From Macrostomum hystrix (Eukaryota; Platyhelminthes; Macrostomidae), in contig CATNEN010000032.1 of assembly GCA_950097015.1 (NCBI GenBank), forward strand, positions 2,795,546 to 2,859,545: a stretch of 64,000 nucleotides of DNA, in the 5' to 3' direction. The translations under genes and the position numbers were made by a program. The notes beneath the pieces were generated by a model. The model searched no databases, was not told the origin of the DNA, and saw only the letters and a program-made list of their open reading frames with translations. Shown here one piece after another: positions 44,481 through 55,098 of this stretch. Every line of letters begins with the position of its first letter. Position 1 is the first letter of the stretch.

Positions 44481-44580
44481 CCGGCCGTTAACTGCTTTCT
44501 ACACTCCGAGCGGCTTGATGCAGTCAGGCAACATGCTGTCAGCCTTCTGCGCGGCCAGCTGGGACATTCTGCTGCCCTAC
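44480..44580 (+). pseudogene. Chimeric Gypsy pol remnant
   Basis: About 100 bp joining two separated parts of the pol gene of the Gypsy element at 12040-14832. The first is the RT stretch encoding FYTPSGLMQ (to about 44525). It is fused directly to the integrase stretch encoding NMLSAFCA, which is fused after a small deletion to SWDILLPY. The RT-integrase junction is at a shared AGG. It is plus-sense and far too short to encode anything. Confidence 0.8.
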
Positions 44581-44581
44581 C

Positions 44582-44799
44582 GTTTTCTAAATGTGTCCAA
44601 CAGTTTTCTAAATGTGTCCAACAGTTTTCTAAATGTGTCCAACGGTTTTCTAAATGTGTCCAACAGTTTTCTAAATGTGTCCAACGGTTTTCTAAATGTG
44701 TCCAACAGTTTTCTAAATGTGTCCAACGGTTTTCTAAATGTGTCCAACGGTTTTCTAAATGTGTCCAACAGTTTTCTAAATGTGTCCAACAGTTTTCTA
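44582..44799. repeat. 21-bp minisatellite, 10 copies plus a partial
   Basis: Unit GTTTTCTAAATGTGTCCAAC followed by A (or G), nearly homogeneous with an A/G alternation. It starts exactly after the Gypsy remnant and abuts the 25-bp array after a 23-bp spacer. Confidence 0.95.
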
Positions 44800-44822
44800 C
44801 ATTGGTAGACGGGACATAGGGG

Positions 44823-45322
44823 ACATTGGTTGTCTGCTGCTGAGGGGACATTGGTTGTCTGCTGCTGAGGGGACATTGGTTGTCTGCTGCTGAGGGGACA
44901 TTGGTTGTCTGCTGCTGAGGGGACATTGGTTGTCTGCTGCTGAGGGGACATTGGTTGTCTGCTGCTGAGGGGACATTGGCTGTCTGCTGCTGAGGGGACA
45001 TTGGTTGTCTGCTGCTGAGGGGACATTGGCTGTCTGCTGCTGAGGGGACATTGGCTGTCTGCTGCTGAGGGAACATTGGCTGTCTGCTGCTGAGGGGACA
45101 TTGGCTGTCTGCTGCTGAGGGAACATTGGCTGTCTGCTGCTGAGGGGACATTGGTTGTCTGCTGCTGAGGGGACATTGGTTGTCTGCTGCTGAGGGGACA
45201 TTGGCTGTCTGCTGCTGAGGGGACATTGGCTGTCTGCTGCTGAGGGAACATTGGCTGTCTGCTGCTGAGGGGACATTGGCTGTCTGCTGCTGAGGGGACA
45301 TTGGTTGTCTGCTGCTGAGGGG
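44823..45322. repeat. 25-bp minisatellite, 20 copies
   Basis: Unit ACATTGGYTGTCTGCTGCTG followed by AGGGR, exactly 500 bp. Variant positions (T/C in ACATTGGT/C, and G/A at the last base) are mixed along the array. Open frames of 159-277 codons on the minus strand follow the periodicity (25 bp x 3 = 75 bp) and are not genes. Confidence 0.95.
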
Positions 45323-46140
45323 ATAGTAGTCGCATGTACTGTAGTGGCATTAAGCTGAGTAGTATCGAAAGTAAGTTTATTTTGTAATTTTGCCCCAATG
45401 GGGCTCTTGGTGTACAGACCGAATGTCTCAGAATGTATTCGAGCTCAGACTAACCATTTTTATATTTAGTGAGAATTCAAATTCTCGCTGAATCACAATC
45501 ACGAATGTTCGCAATCAGGCAAATTCATACTGACGAAATGAGTTTTCGTTTTTGTTTACTTTTAGGTGGGTTTTGTCCTTCTGCATTACACAAGATTTTT
45601 TTATCTCAACAGTAAGGGGGGCTAACCCCGTTGGGGCTTTGTGTGCTTGTAAAGAACACTAACAACTACACGGCATTGGGGCCTTAGGCCTTCTCGGGTC
45701 CTTAGCACTTCTTAGATGTCACAAAAAACTCAAAACGACAAACACTGCGCCCACACGCGCGCACTGAGCTTGATTGCTAACTTTAAAAAATTGCGTACAC
45801 ATGTAGGGAGAGTGGGAGTGGCTGGACAACAAATAATAGCGCTAGGGCGTACGAAGCGATTTTAAGAATGCCTCATACAAGAAAAGCGAGTTTGAATTTC
45901 CAACTTGAGTTCTGACAGTCGACAACTGACTGCCTCAATCCCCACACGCAAAATAGACTTCCCACGACCGCATTGAAAAGTACTTAGTTTTTTATTCCAA
46001 ATGCACTATCATGCTATAACAATGGTGCGATTAACTGACTATTCACAGATGCGTTTTATAAAAAAAAGCTTAAAAAGCCGAGGTTACATAGTAAGTTAGT
46101 CAAGTCAAGTACGTCTAAAAGGCTCTTGCAGGGACGCTTC
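45323..46140. other. Unassigned stretch after the minisatellites
   Basis: No gene was recognised. Two short inverted repeats built on GGGGC occur (GCCCCAATGGGGC near 45402; GGCTAACCCCGTTGGGGC near 45620). They could belong to an unrecognised mobile element but cannot be placed. Confidence 0.35.
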
Positions 46141-46297
46141 TCAAATCCAAGCGTTGCGCCAACTAGCCAGCGCGATCAGGCTGGCGGTGGTGGCGCAGAA
46201 TCCAACTGCGGCGGCCAAACAAAACACCCCTAGCAACCGTTGCCAGGTGGGTGACGCGGAATTGGAAGCAGCCTCTCTATCGATGATTCTCCATTCT
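46141..46297 (-). CDS. Candidate terminal exon with a membrane segment, gene unknown
   Basis: On the minus strand the acceptor TTTTTGCTGACAAAAACCCGCAG precedes a 51-residue frame ending at TGA (46143-46141). It is GC-rich unlike its surroundings, and encodes a short polar stretch, then WQRLLGVFCLAAAVGFCATT and a further hydrophobic run ending NAWI. It looks like a C-terminal transmembrane tail. No upstream exon was identified, so it may be an isolated or false exon. Confidence 0.3.
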
Positions 46298-46299
46298 CT

Positions 46300-48610
46300 G
46301 CGGGTTTTTGTCAGCAAAAATGAAGAAAATATTCACCTGATGGATCAGAAGTTCTATTTGCTCACCGATTCATTTTTTTCAAGCAGCTTGGATTTTTTAA
46401 CTTTGCTACCAGAGGCTTAACAGATTAAATGCGTGGGGAATTAAATACGTGGCCAAATCCTCACGCACAGCGGTGTGCGGTGCTCAAGGTAACCTATGTA
46501 GGGAGAAGCTCAGGAGTAGCTACCGTTTTCTCTGGGCCAGCTGTTGCATGCACTGTGCATTCAGTGCGCACAAATTCATTGCAGTGTCGTGTGCTCAGGA
46601 CACTTCACTCATTTGAGCCTAAATACACTTCTCTACATTGCTATTATCCCTATACACACCTTCGTGTCCAGTTCTATCTGATTTCATGCGTTGATCCCAT
46701 GCACATTTTGTCCACGAACAGTTGGGGTCAATGTACGGATTGGCGCGAAATTACTACGATTTCGTCAATATGCATCGTAAATTTATAGTTGTAATTTCTG
46801 TCACATGGCGATGGATCTCTCCTATAAAGAACTATGCATGATTTTTGCCACAAAGGCGGAAATGGTAGCCATCAGACTCTGCATGACGGCTCAATATTGT
46901 GGTTTCTGGTATGAATGAAAGTTATAGGTATCTAAAGACAGCGTGTTTGCAAAATGCCTTGCAAATCAACTGAAAGCACGAGTCAAAAGCGAATCGTCGC
47001 ATGTAAATATTGCATGCGTGTGTGACGTTGTCACTTACTGCAAGAGCCCCTATGAAGTTTAAATTTATGTGGTACTGAATTGGGCCGTTTAACAAATGTA
47101 ATTACGCTGTCACCAACTTTGCAAGTCCGTATATTTCTTAGCTTGTTACTGTAAGTAAACGCCAACGCACATCGCGCTATCCCTAAACTTATCTCGCAGT
47201 TGTCAATTCTCTCAGCCAATGAGCGAGCGTGCGTGCTCCGTTTCTCTAGATTATCGATCGCCCTGTTTTTACCGCGGGCTAGCTTATTTAACTAGGCTCC
47301 CTGGGCCCGCCCGTGCCACAACCGGCCCACCCCTTTTGTCACTGCTCTTGTCCCGGCCACTGTTACTTTCACTGCAACCTACTTAACCACTGTTCCGCCG
47401 AGTGTTCGTTCTGTCATTACCTATCTACTGTCATCCGCTGTCTTCTCTATTGCATCGTCATCATTGAGCTCCTGCACCTGACTTTAATTATATTGCTTGT
47501 CGTGTGTCTCAGTGATAATAAATAAAGATAAAGTGCTACCGCTACACTAGATTACGCGAACTCTGGACTCTAATTGGAATATTGAACTTCCGCCTGACTC
47601 TGTCTGCCGTTAATTTCGTCACACGTGCTTGGGATCGGCCCAACTGCTTCAAGGTGGCTGATTTTCAGCGCATTTTATATGCACATTTACTTGGTATAGT
47701 GTATCCTGTGGTTTCCTTTTATTGTACAGCTGTTAATGCTAGGCACACAGGAATGTTTTTCATTTCTTATAAACCCAACAAATTTGTTATAGAGTTAAGT
47801 CGAACCAAAAAGATACTTTTTGATATCGGGTCATTGTCCAAGACTCGAACTCCAAGCTGAAATAGATGTGGGTGTAACTTGTAAAACTTGTTACCGATAA
47901 AGGTTCAATGATGGAATTGTCAAATCAGTCAAGGATAGTCTTAATTTAATGCCATTCAGTACTATTTTTTTGTTTTATGATTGCCCAATATCTAGAGTGA
48001 TTCAAATGGAGTCTAAAAACTATTTTTGTAAGATTTGGCGCTTTTATCAAAAAGTTTTTAAGCTTGCCTAACTTAAAATTGACCCAGTACTAGCCACAGA
48101 AACTCCACAGAATGCTGAATCGCCTATGCTGTGAGGGATGTGATGCTGAATATACCAATATTGATAGGCTGCAGAGGGCTGAAACGAGGTAAAACGTCGA
48201 GAAGGCGCGTAGCGAAAGCTAACTACAACTCCATAGCGGCTTCCTGTGAATTTTCTGTGGTGCTAACCTTTAACCTTTGCTTCTATTTCAAAATCGTGCC
48301 CATTTACGGCCCATAGACCAAGTAATGTACGGTAATTCTTTTTCGGAAAAAGGCCTCGACGCATAGGAATGGCTTACTAAGGCAAAGTAAGATATTGAAC
48401 AATGACAGAAATACCAATGATCTGCTGGGCGAAAATGGCGAATCCCCGGCCCCTGATTATCAAATTTACGCCCTTAAAGCATTGGGTATGCACGAGTGAG
48501 TGGATAAAAAATCGGCCTCCATTTTTTCTGATTTTTTAGAATTTTCCGTGTCCCGTAATTTTCAATCGACTACCTTGTAAGAAACTTTAAACAAAGTTCC
48601 TTCAGAAAAG
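46300..48610. other. Intergenic stretch, nothing recognised
   Basis: AT-rich to neutral sequence with open frames of at most 119 codons (46429-46788 plus) lacking recognisable domains. An AATAAATAAAG near 47519 is a possible but orphan polyadenylation signal. Confidence 0.35.
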
Positions 48611-48619
48611 TACAAATCT

Positions 48620-48930
48620 TGCGGGGGTTGTAGCCTATAGTGGTTAGAGAGTTGGACTCTCGACTTAAACGACTTCTATTCTTGACTTTGCAGTGGAACA
48701 ATATGAGTCCTTTAGCAATACACGTAACTCTGCGTTGCTTCAGCTAAACCAGCTGTTGAATGGTGTACCAATATCAGCTGGGTGATTGAAGGTGTGTGTG
48801 GCGTCCCCACAGTCCATGGACTGAACAGTCATAAGTAGCCTTCCCTGATGCACCGCGCGACAGCTGCGTCGGTGCTGTCGGTTGCACATCTGGCCCAATT
48901 GGGGCAGGTGAATTCGATTTTTATTGAAGA
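48620..48930 (+). repeat. tRNA-derived SINE-like repeat
   Basis: The head carries a tRNA-like A-box region, TAGTGGTTAGAGAGTTGGAC followed by TCTCGACTTAAACG (48638-48672). The B box is degenerate. The body (48740-48900) is shared with the intron copy at 2145-2310. A second head-like piece, TTTAGAGTTGGACTCTTGAA, is at about 49033. The family is not named. Confidence 0.5.
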
Positions 48931-49063
48931 CCAACGAGAATTTAGTCACGAAGTACTCTAAGGCCTGAGGACCTCGTTATGTATATTGGTTAACAATTGG
49001 TGTGTGTCGGTGGGTGGGCTCAGTATAGCTCTTTAGAGTTGGACTCTTGAATTTTTTTAGACA

Positions 49064-49594
49064 ATGTTTTCCAAGTTCCAAGTTTCAATAACCGAGGGAC
49101 CTGAGCGGGTCCGGTCCCGAAAGGGTGACAGACTGCAGCAGAGTGCAGTCACAACAACCACTTTCCCTCCTCGTTCTTGGTGGCGGGCCACATTGGAATG
49201 GGGATTCCCAAGAGTTCGCATCCTACCCTACCACTGTGACATGCCAACTGAAGAGGCATCTAGCATTACAACGGCCGGGCTGTACATTCTAGCGTTCTGC
49301 GGCCTCCAGACACGCGCCTTCTCGCCCGGTGCGAAATTTAGCGGCGGCAACCGCTTCGGTTCCGGCTTTCTATATGTATCGATGCTGCTAATTTCGGCTG
49401 CCCGCAGTGGAGTCGCTATCTTTCACCCGAGCATCAGTTTTGCCGAAAAAGGCAAGAGAACGCGTGGCAAGTTGCCCTGTAGGCCTCCGCTGTCAACTCT
49501 AAAGCCCATACAAAGTAAACCGCTGGATATCGCCGATGTCCTAGTCCGTAGTGATTTGGGTGAAGAGGTGAGAGATACCGGCAGAGGGACCTGA
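49064..49594 (+). CDS. Unrecognised open frame, 176 codons
   Basis: The ATG is at 49064. The sequence is basic and Ser/Arg-rich with one weakly hydrophobic stretch (AGLYILAFCGLQ). Its start and end share a degenerate direct repeat (AGGGACCTGA...CAGAGTGCAG...TCACAACAA at about 49097-49158 and 49585-49647), which suggests a small mobile or repeated unit rather than a gene. No function is proposed. Confidence 0.15.
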   Translation: MFSKFQVSITEGPERVRSRKGDRLQQSAVTTTTFPPRSWWRATLEWGFPRVRILPYHCDMPTEEASSITTAGLYILAFCGLQTRAFSPGAKFSGGNRFGSGFLYVSMLLISAARSGVAIFHPSISFAEKGKRTRGKLPCRPPLSTLKPIQSKPLDIADVLVRSDLGEEVRDTGRGT

Positions 49595-49659
49595 AGCGAG
49601 TCGGCAGAGTGCAGCCGCGACATACTTACAGAGTGCTGTCACAACAATCGATAGTAAAT

Positions 49660-52600
49660 TTTATTCCATTTAACTTAAAAGTATGTAAATTAACATATAT
49701 GCATCCAAGCAGGCCACCCAAATGATGCCGTAAACAATACTCATTGATAGATTGACACCAAAGAATATAAAGGTTGCGTCTAAAAAGCGCGAATTTGGCG
49801 AAGTTACGGCGCATCCATTGTTGCGCAAACGGGGTCTCACATGCTGCCTACATATTGCTGTCAGCTGTTCGTTGTGGTGAGTTGATTTTTTCACTATTAA
49901 ACTATTAGCGATACCGAAATTATAAGAAGCGATCGGCGAATTTAATTTATAATAAAGTAGGGTTGTGCTTATCCTGGAATCTTCAGCAGCAGTATATTCT
50001 TCATTGTGTTAGCTTTGGTACGAGCTATGTATCACGAATTTGTTAATATTTAAAAAACTTTTTAACATCTTCATAACAGTCGCGGCATGCGCGTGCGCAA
50101 TCGTCACTCACCCTATAATCCTGCGCACACATAGGGAAGAAATGAGAACAGATATGTGGTTTCGTAAGTGCTTATTCAAAAGAAAAATTTATGTTTAGAA
50201 GATTCAAATACTTAAAAATTAATGTCAATTAGTCGTGGTCAGTATACCCTAGGCTTTTGTTTTTAATAATTTAAATTAATTCTTGTGTGCCATGTATATC
50301 CATGTATGGTCAGTATGGATTGTATGACATTACATTTATTTGGCATGTCGTGTCATGTCTAGACCATTATCCTAGCCTTTAAAAAGCATAGAATGTACAG
50401 CATATCAAGAATAACACCAAACTTCTCGACATATTTGCAATGGTTAAAAATAGCTAATTGTTAGGCCTATTTTATACTTTGTATTTCAGTGTGTCTAGAG
50501 TCTGCTTTTTGTCAATTTTCACTGATTGCATCTGATATTTGACAATAGAAAATAATTTGTTTCTTTCTTTGAATCTAATACATTTGTTTTTATAATAGTG
50601 TAAGGACAAAAATACACTAGTACAAACCATGGTAGGTGACCCCCTTTTTGTAGGATGACCTAAAATATTGCAAAGGGGAACCAGGTAAATTTTTCACCGA
50701 AACAGCCCTTGAACCCTATCTGCCACTTGTCCAAGATGATTCACCTTTGGTTACCCGCCTTTGGAAAATCCTAGTTGCACCATTGGATATAAATAGGCCT
50801 ATGGAGAGGAGAAGGCTTTCACTGCCTTTGGTAGGGAAAAAAGCTCAAGTTTGAGTTTGACTCACATGCAACGAAGAGTTTGGTTAGTTCCCTTATAAAT
50901 TGAATATATAACCCTGGTTATATCAATAAAATTTTTATGTGCCTATAAAATTTATACTTAGCTATTATAATTTCTAGCTTTTCAGTTAATTCTTACTTTT
51001 TATATTGTACTAGGCCTAGGGCTATTTTATAATATTTAATATCCCACTGAATGCCACCAAAGTTGTGCTAGGGGTAATAAGATAATATAGGCCTATAAAA
51101 AATCCTACTGCTGTTACCAATCTTGTCCTAGTGCTAATTACTATACTAACTTTACTTTCAGAAAGTCTCAGAGAATGTTATATATATTAAATATATATTA
51201 AATAATTTCTTGGTAGGCCCTAGCATATTTTGTCTGGTAGCATATTTAGTTATTCTGAGTATGTATTCAGTTATTCTGAGTATCACATTTAGTTAGTCTA
51301 GGTAGCATGTTTAGTTATTCTGGCTGATTACTTTATTGTATATATTTATTTCTGAGAATAGGCTTTCCGAAGAGCATTACCAATGATCTCAAGTATACAG
51401 TAATACTTTCTATTTCTCTCTCTCTCTCTTGAATATTTCTTAGTATTCGTCTCTGTAGGCCCTGTGTTTTATAAAGAATGAAAGAACACAGTTCTGAGTA
51501 TTGTATACAAACATTGTTTCAGACTGCATCAAACATTGTTAGTTTATCCCTCAATACCACTCCTGTATTTGTACTAAATTTGTATCATTTTGAACAAAAT
51601 AATTATAGCACATTCAAACAAATTAACTTCGCATTAAAACAAACTATTTACAAATTTACACAATTTACACATTAAAAATATATATATACAAAGAAAAGTT
51701 GCAGATTTTCAATTTTACTATTACAGTCTACATCAATATTAAGTTAAAGAAGCCTATTTAGTTTTTATTTATAATTAGGGAGCCTTGAAAATAATATATT
51801 TAGGCCTAAAATGTTTATATAATTCCTTGAATATATATACAGTGCTTTAAACTCACTAGTATTTAGTAGCTATATTTGAATTGGTAAGTATGCCTTGGTT
51901 TAGTTTTTTTAATTAAAGTCTTAATTGTGTTTCCAGACTGGTATGAGAAACCATTTTAATTCTATTAAAAAAATTGCCATTAAGCCTTAATTATTTTCTT
52001 AGCCAAATAATATTAATAATATGTATATATAATATTACGAGTATATATAATATTATAATATAATATAATATAGCTGACTATATATATATATTTTTATATA
52101 TAATAATAAATAATATAACATTAATTTCATTTAATGTTATATATGTTTACATGTTATATATTTTTACAAACTTTTGACTCAGTTTGGCCTATCTATATTG
52201 GAGTAATTATACCAAAGTGCTTTGGTTTTATCATATTTATTGCAAGAGTAACACTATATTCATGGCCAAAAAATAAAACAAATGGTCTTTTTCTGGCTAA
52301 CAAGCCTACCAATGGACTGTAAAAGTCTATTGATCTAGATATAAAATTTGTATCATGGAACCTGCTCTTGTTGCACTTATAAAATAGGCAATCCAAAGTA
52401 ATATTAGGTAAAGCACACTTCATTCTATACAAAATTTGGGTTAAGCTATCTATCTATACAAAAAAGTTCCACAAACCTACATTTTTAAAGTCTCTCTTAT
52501 CTTTCCTTAAAACCCCAGTTGTTTCTTACTTATCTTCTTGGCTTCCATCAGTCATATTGTTTTACCAATTCCAAAAATATTTAGCAATCTGTCACTCATC

Positions 52601-53000
52601 CATAAAGTTTGTTATTGCAAATGACTGTTCACTAGTTAGTTGTCTCTGAAAGTGCAAAGTGGGCAAGTCAAGTGCAGCACAAACCCCGAAATGATAATTG
52701 ATTTGCATTAATTAGAAAAACATTCTGGTAGCTGTGCCAGAGCTAACAGACAGAATCTAGAGTGACACTGCATCCAAACATCCTTGAGTTGAGAGCTCTC
52801 TCCAGTTTTTCTTGCTCACACTCGAGATCACATAATTAATGTTCGATGTTGTATAGGTGCACATGTGCTGCATACACTGTCCACAGTAGTATTCCCAGTG
52901 CTAGCAGCAGTCAAGTGTTAACTTTTATTATTCCGGGTCACTCATCGGCCAGCTCTATTTACTATCCAGACTGTCGGGCCTCTGTCATTGGCTCACTCTT
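49660..53000. other. AT-rich intergenic stretch
   Basis: Long AT-rich DNA with TA-rich microsatellites (for example 52020-52100). The words GGCCTA/TAGGCC are frequent. No exon, RNA gene or mobile element was recognised. Confidence 0.4.
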
Positions 53001-53002
53001 AG

Positions 53003-53191
53003 GTGCCGGTTGTCCCTCCAGGGTATCGTTCCCCCACCCTCCAGGCATCCGATCTATCCTTTATTCCGAAAGTTCCTGCACTCCCCTTTACAAAGCTGGA
53101 CAGGCCAGAGTTTCTGTTCAGCAACGCTGCTAAAAGATCAGCTTTCGCGAATCAGTCTAAGTACCCTGGAAACTATTTCAATGAAAATTGA
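53003..53191 (+). CDS. Possible exon just upstream of the MyTH4-FERM block
   Basis: After a good acceptor (CTGTCATTGGCTCACTCTTAG) a 62-residue frame follows, with VPPGYRSPTLQASDLSFIP and DRPEFLFSNAAKRSAF, ending at TGA 53189-53191. It could be the last exon of another gene. It could also be an exon of the MyTH4-FERM gene if spliced out near GTACCC (53161) into an acceptor around 53242. Neither is proven. Confidence 0.2.
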   Translation: MPVVPPGYRSPTLQASDLSFIPKVPALPFTKLDRPEFLFSNAAKRSAFANQSKYPGNYFNEN

Positions 53192-55098
53192 ACTCGAACT
53201 GTGAGCAAGACTTCACCGGGGCCTCCTTGCCAAGGCCCTGGCAGGGCAAGTTGGCTATGCAGCAGCAGCAGCATCTGCATGCCTGCAGCAACTCGACTGG
53301 ACGGCTGCAGCAGGCGAGTCAGCTGCTACTCCAACGAGTGGCTACCACCGATGCCGATCGGCAGCGCCTCGCTGAAGATGTTCAACGATGCCGCCGGGAT
53401 CTGGTAGTCTCCGGGCTGCTGGCGCTGCCCACGCCCGCGCGTGGACTTTGCGGTTCCGTTGGCACTAGTAAAAGGCAACAAGCAGCTGCCTGCAGCGGCG
53501 ATAGAAGTCCAGGAAGAAATGGTGGCGGCGCCGTAGGACGCGGCTCGGTTGATCTGTCCCATTTCCGACCAGCTTACTGGGCCCGGCGTCGCTCAGGTCG
53601 TCCGGACGTGCGGCCGCTGCTGACGCACTCGGACGCTCAGGAGGCGGCCTCGGCGGCAAAATTTCCAGCCGCTCTGCGCCTGCTTGAATCCGCCGAGTCT
53701 CTGGCCGAACCGTCGGCTGTCCGCACCGCGCAGGCGCTCTTGCTGCGCTGCATTGGCGGCGGTCCGCTCTGCAGCGAGCTCTGCCTGCTGCTTATTCGCC
53801 AGACCACATGCGACTGGCAGTCTGCCGCCTGCGAGCGCGCCTTCCGCCTGCTCTGCGCCCTGTGTGCCGTGGCGGCTCCAGCCTCGCCTCCCGTCCTTGC
53901 CTACCTGCGCTGCCACCTGGACCGAGCGGCACTGGAGGGCCACACGGAGGCTGGCCGGTGCGCCCAGTTCTGCCTGCGCTGCCTCAATCGCTGCCTGCTG
54001 CCCGGCCGACCGCCTCGGCTTTGCCCGCCATCGGCGCCGGAGCTTCTGGCGCTTTATCGACGCGCCGCCGCGTCGGCGTCAGTTCAGCTGCCAGATGGGG
54101 ATCAGCGCCGGTTGGATTATCACGCCCGCCTCACAGGCTCCGAGGCGCTGTCTGTTGTGCTGACTCGCATCCCCTTAGCCGCCTCCGCTGTGGGCTGGGC
54201 CTTGTATGAGCAGTTCGGCAGACTAGAGCGGCCCACCGGGCCCCAGGATTACATTGGCGATGTCCTTTTCCGCTGGGAGCGGCTCTGCCAACTGGCCGGA
54301 CCAACTGGCATGGTTGGTCCCGTTCGCCTGGTATGCCGGAAGCGCCTGTTTGTGCCGCCCCTCATTGGAGCCGGAGATCGCGCCGAGGCTGCTCTGCTGG
54401 CCCATCAGTGCCTCGGCGACGTCTATGACGGCCTGCTCCCGTTGGACGTCCGGCTGGCGGCTCAGCTGTGCGGCATTCGGGCCGTCCGTGAAGCTTCTTC
54501 ACCTACGGCCGCTCTGCGCATCCTGCCCCTGGCCTGGCGTGATCGAGTCACGCCCCGGCGAGTGGCAGCCGCGGCAGCAACCGCCACAGCAGCCTGCTCC
54601 GCCGACGGCGCCAGCGACGCCGACCAACGGTACGCACTCGACCGGATGCTCATCGACGCCTGCTCGCGCTCCTGCAAGCCTTTGTTTGGCTGCGCGCAAT
54701 TCGAAGTTCGCGTACTCGCCGCGTCCGGCACCTGCGCCGTTGGCATCGCTTCCGCGGCTGGAGCTGTCGGCGGCGACGATGCGCCGCAGATTCTGGCCGT
54801 CGGCGAGTCTGGTATTCACGTACTACCTGGCACAGATCCTGCCCAGCCTCCTTGCCTCTCCTATTCGCTGGATTGTGTCCTGGCATTCGGCACTGAGGGC
54901 CGCCGGCTACTGCGGCTGCGCCTTCGTCAAGCTGGCGATCTGGCGCTGCAGTGCCGCAGGGCCCTCCACGCAGCCAGGCTGATTCGTGACTACCTGCTGC
55001 ACCTAAAACTGCTAGCACCTGCTGATGCCGCCGATGCCTCCCCCGCCGTTGCTGCCTCTTCCTCCGCTGCCACTGCCGCCTTTGAAACACAACTTTAA
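53188..55098 (+). CDS. MyTH4-FERM domain protein (PLEKHH/MAX-1 or unconventional-myosin tail type)
   Basis: One long GC-rich open frame, stop at 55098. The first in-frame ATG is at 53257, but an upstream exon and splice acceptor are equally likely, so the 5' end is open. A glutamine/arginine-rich N-terminal part without a recognised domain comes first. A MyTH4 domain follows at roughly residues 125-290 (RTAQALLLRCIGG, YLRCHLDRAALEGHTEAGRC). Next is a FERM domain, roughly residues 295-625, with F1 ending in VGWALYEQFG, F2 containing RLVCRKRLFVPP and VYDGLLPLDVRLAAQLCGI, and F3 with ILAVGESGIHVLP and a C-terminal helix. MyTH4-FERM modules bind microtubules and membrane-protein tails and link cargo to the cytoskeleton. 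The family is clear; whether a PH-containing or motor-containing N-terminus lies upstream cannot be seen. Confidence 0.75.
   Translation: MNSNCEQDFTGASLPRPWQGKLAMQQQQHLHACSNSTGRLQQASQLLLQRVATTDADRQRLAEDVQRCRRDLVVSGLLALPTPARGLCGSVGTSKRQQAAACSGDRSPGRNGGGAVGRGSVDLSHFRPAYWARRRSGRPDVRPLLTHSDAQEAASAAKFPAALRLLESAESLAEPSAVRTAQALLLRCIGGGPLCSELCLLLIRQTTCDWQSAACERAFRLLCALCAVAAPASPPVLAYLRCHLDRAALEGHTEAGRCAQFCLRCLNRCLLPGRPPRLCPPSAPELLALYRRAAASASVQLPDGDQRRLDYHARLTGSEALSVVLTRIPLAASAVGWALYEQFGRLERPTGPQDYIGDVLFRWERLCQLAGPTGMVGPVRLVCRKRLFVPPLIGAGDRAEAALLAHQCLGDVYDGLLPLDVRLAAQLCGIRAVREASSPTAALRILPLAWRDRVTPRRVAAAAATATAACSADGASDADQRYALDRMLIDACSRSCKPLFGCAQFEVRVLAASGTCAVGIASAAGAVGGDDAPQILAVGESGIHVLPGTDPAQPPCLSYSLDCVLAFGTEGRRLLRLRLRQAGDLALQCRRALHAARLIRDYLLHLKLLAPADAADASPAVAASSSAATAAFETQL

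Noticed and set aside
44823-45322. CRISPR-like array of regular 25-bp repeats
   Set aside because: There are no unique spacers, the units are directly contiguous, and the genome is eukaryotic.
44468-45398. Overlapping minus-strand open frames of 159-277 codons with Gln/Ser-rich repeats
   Set aside because: They follow the 21-bp and 25-bp minisatellites, are open in several frames at once and have no unique sequence.
48630-48710. A functional tRNA gene
   Set aside because: The A-box region is tRNA-like but the acceptor stem and B box do not fit a cloverleaf, and the adjacent body is repeated elsewhere; a SINE head explains it better.
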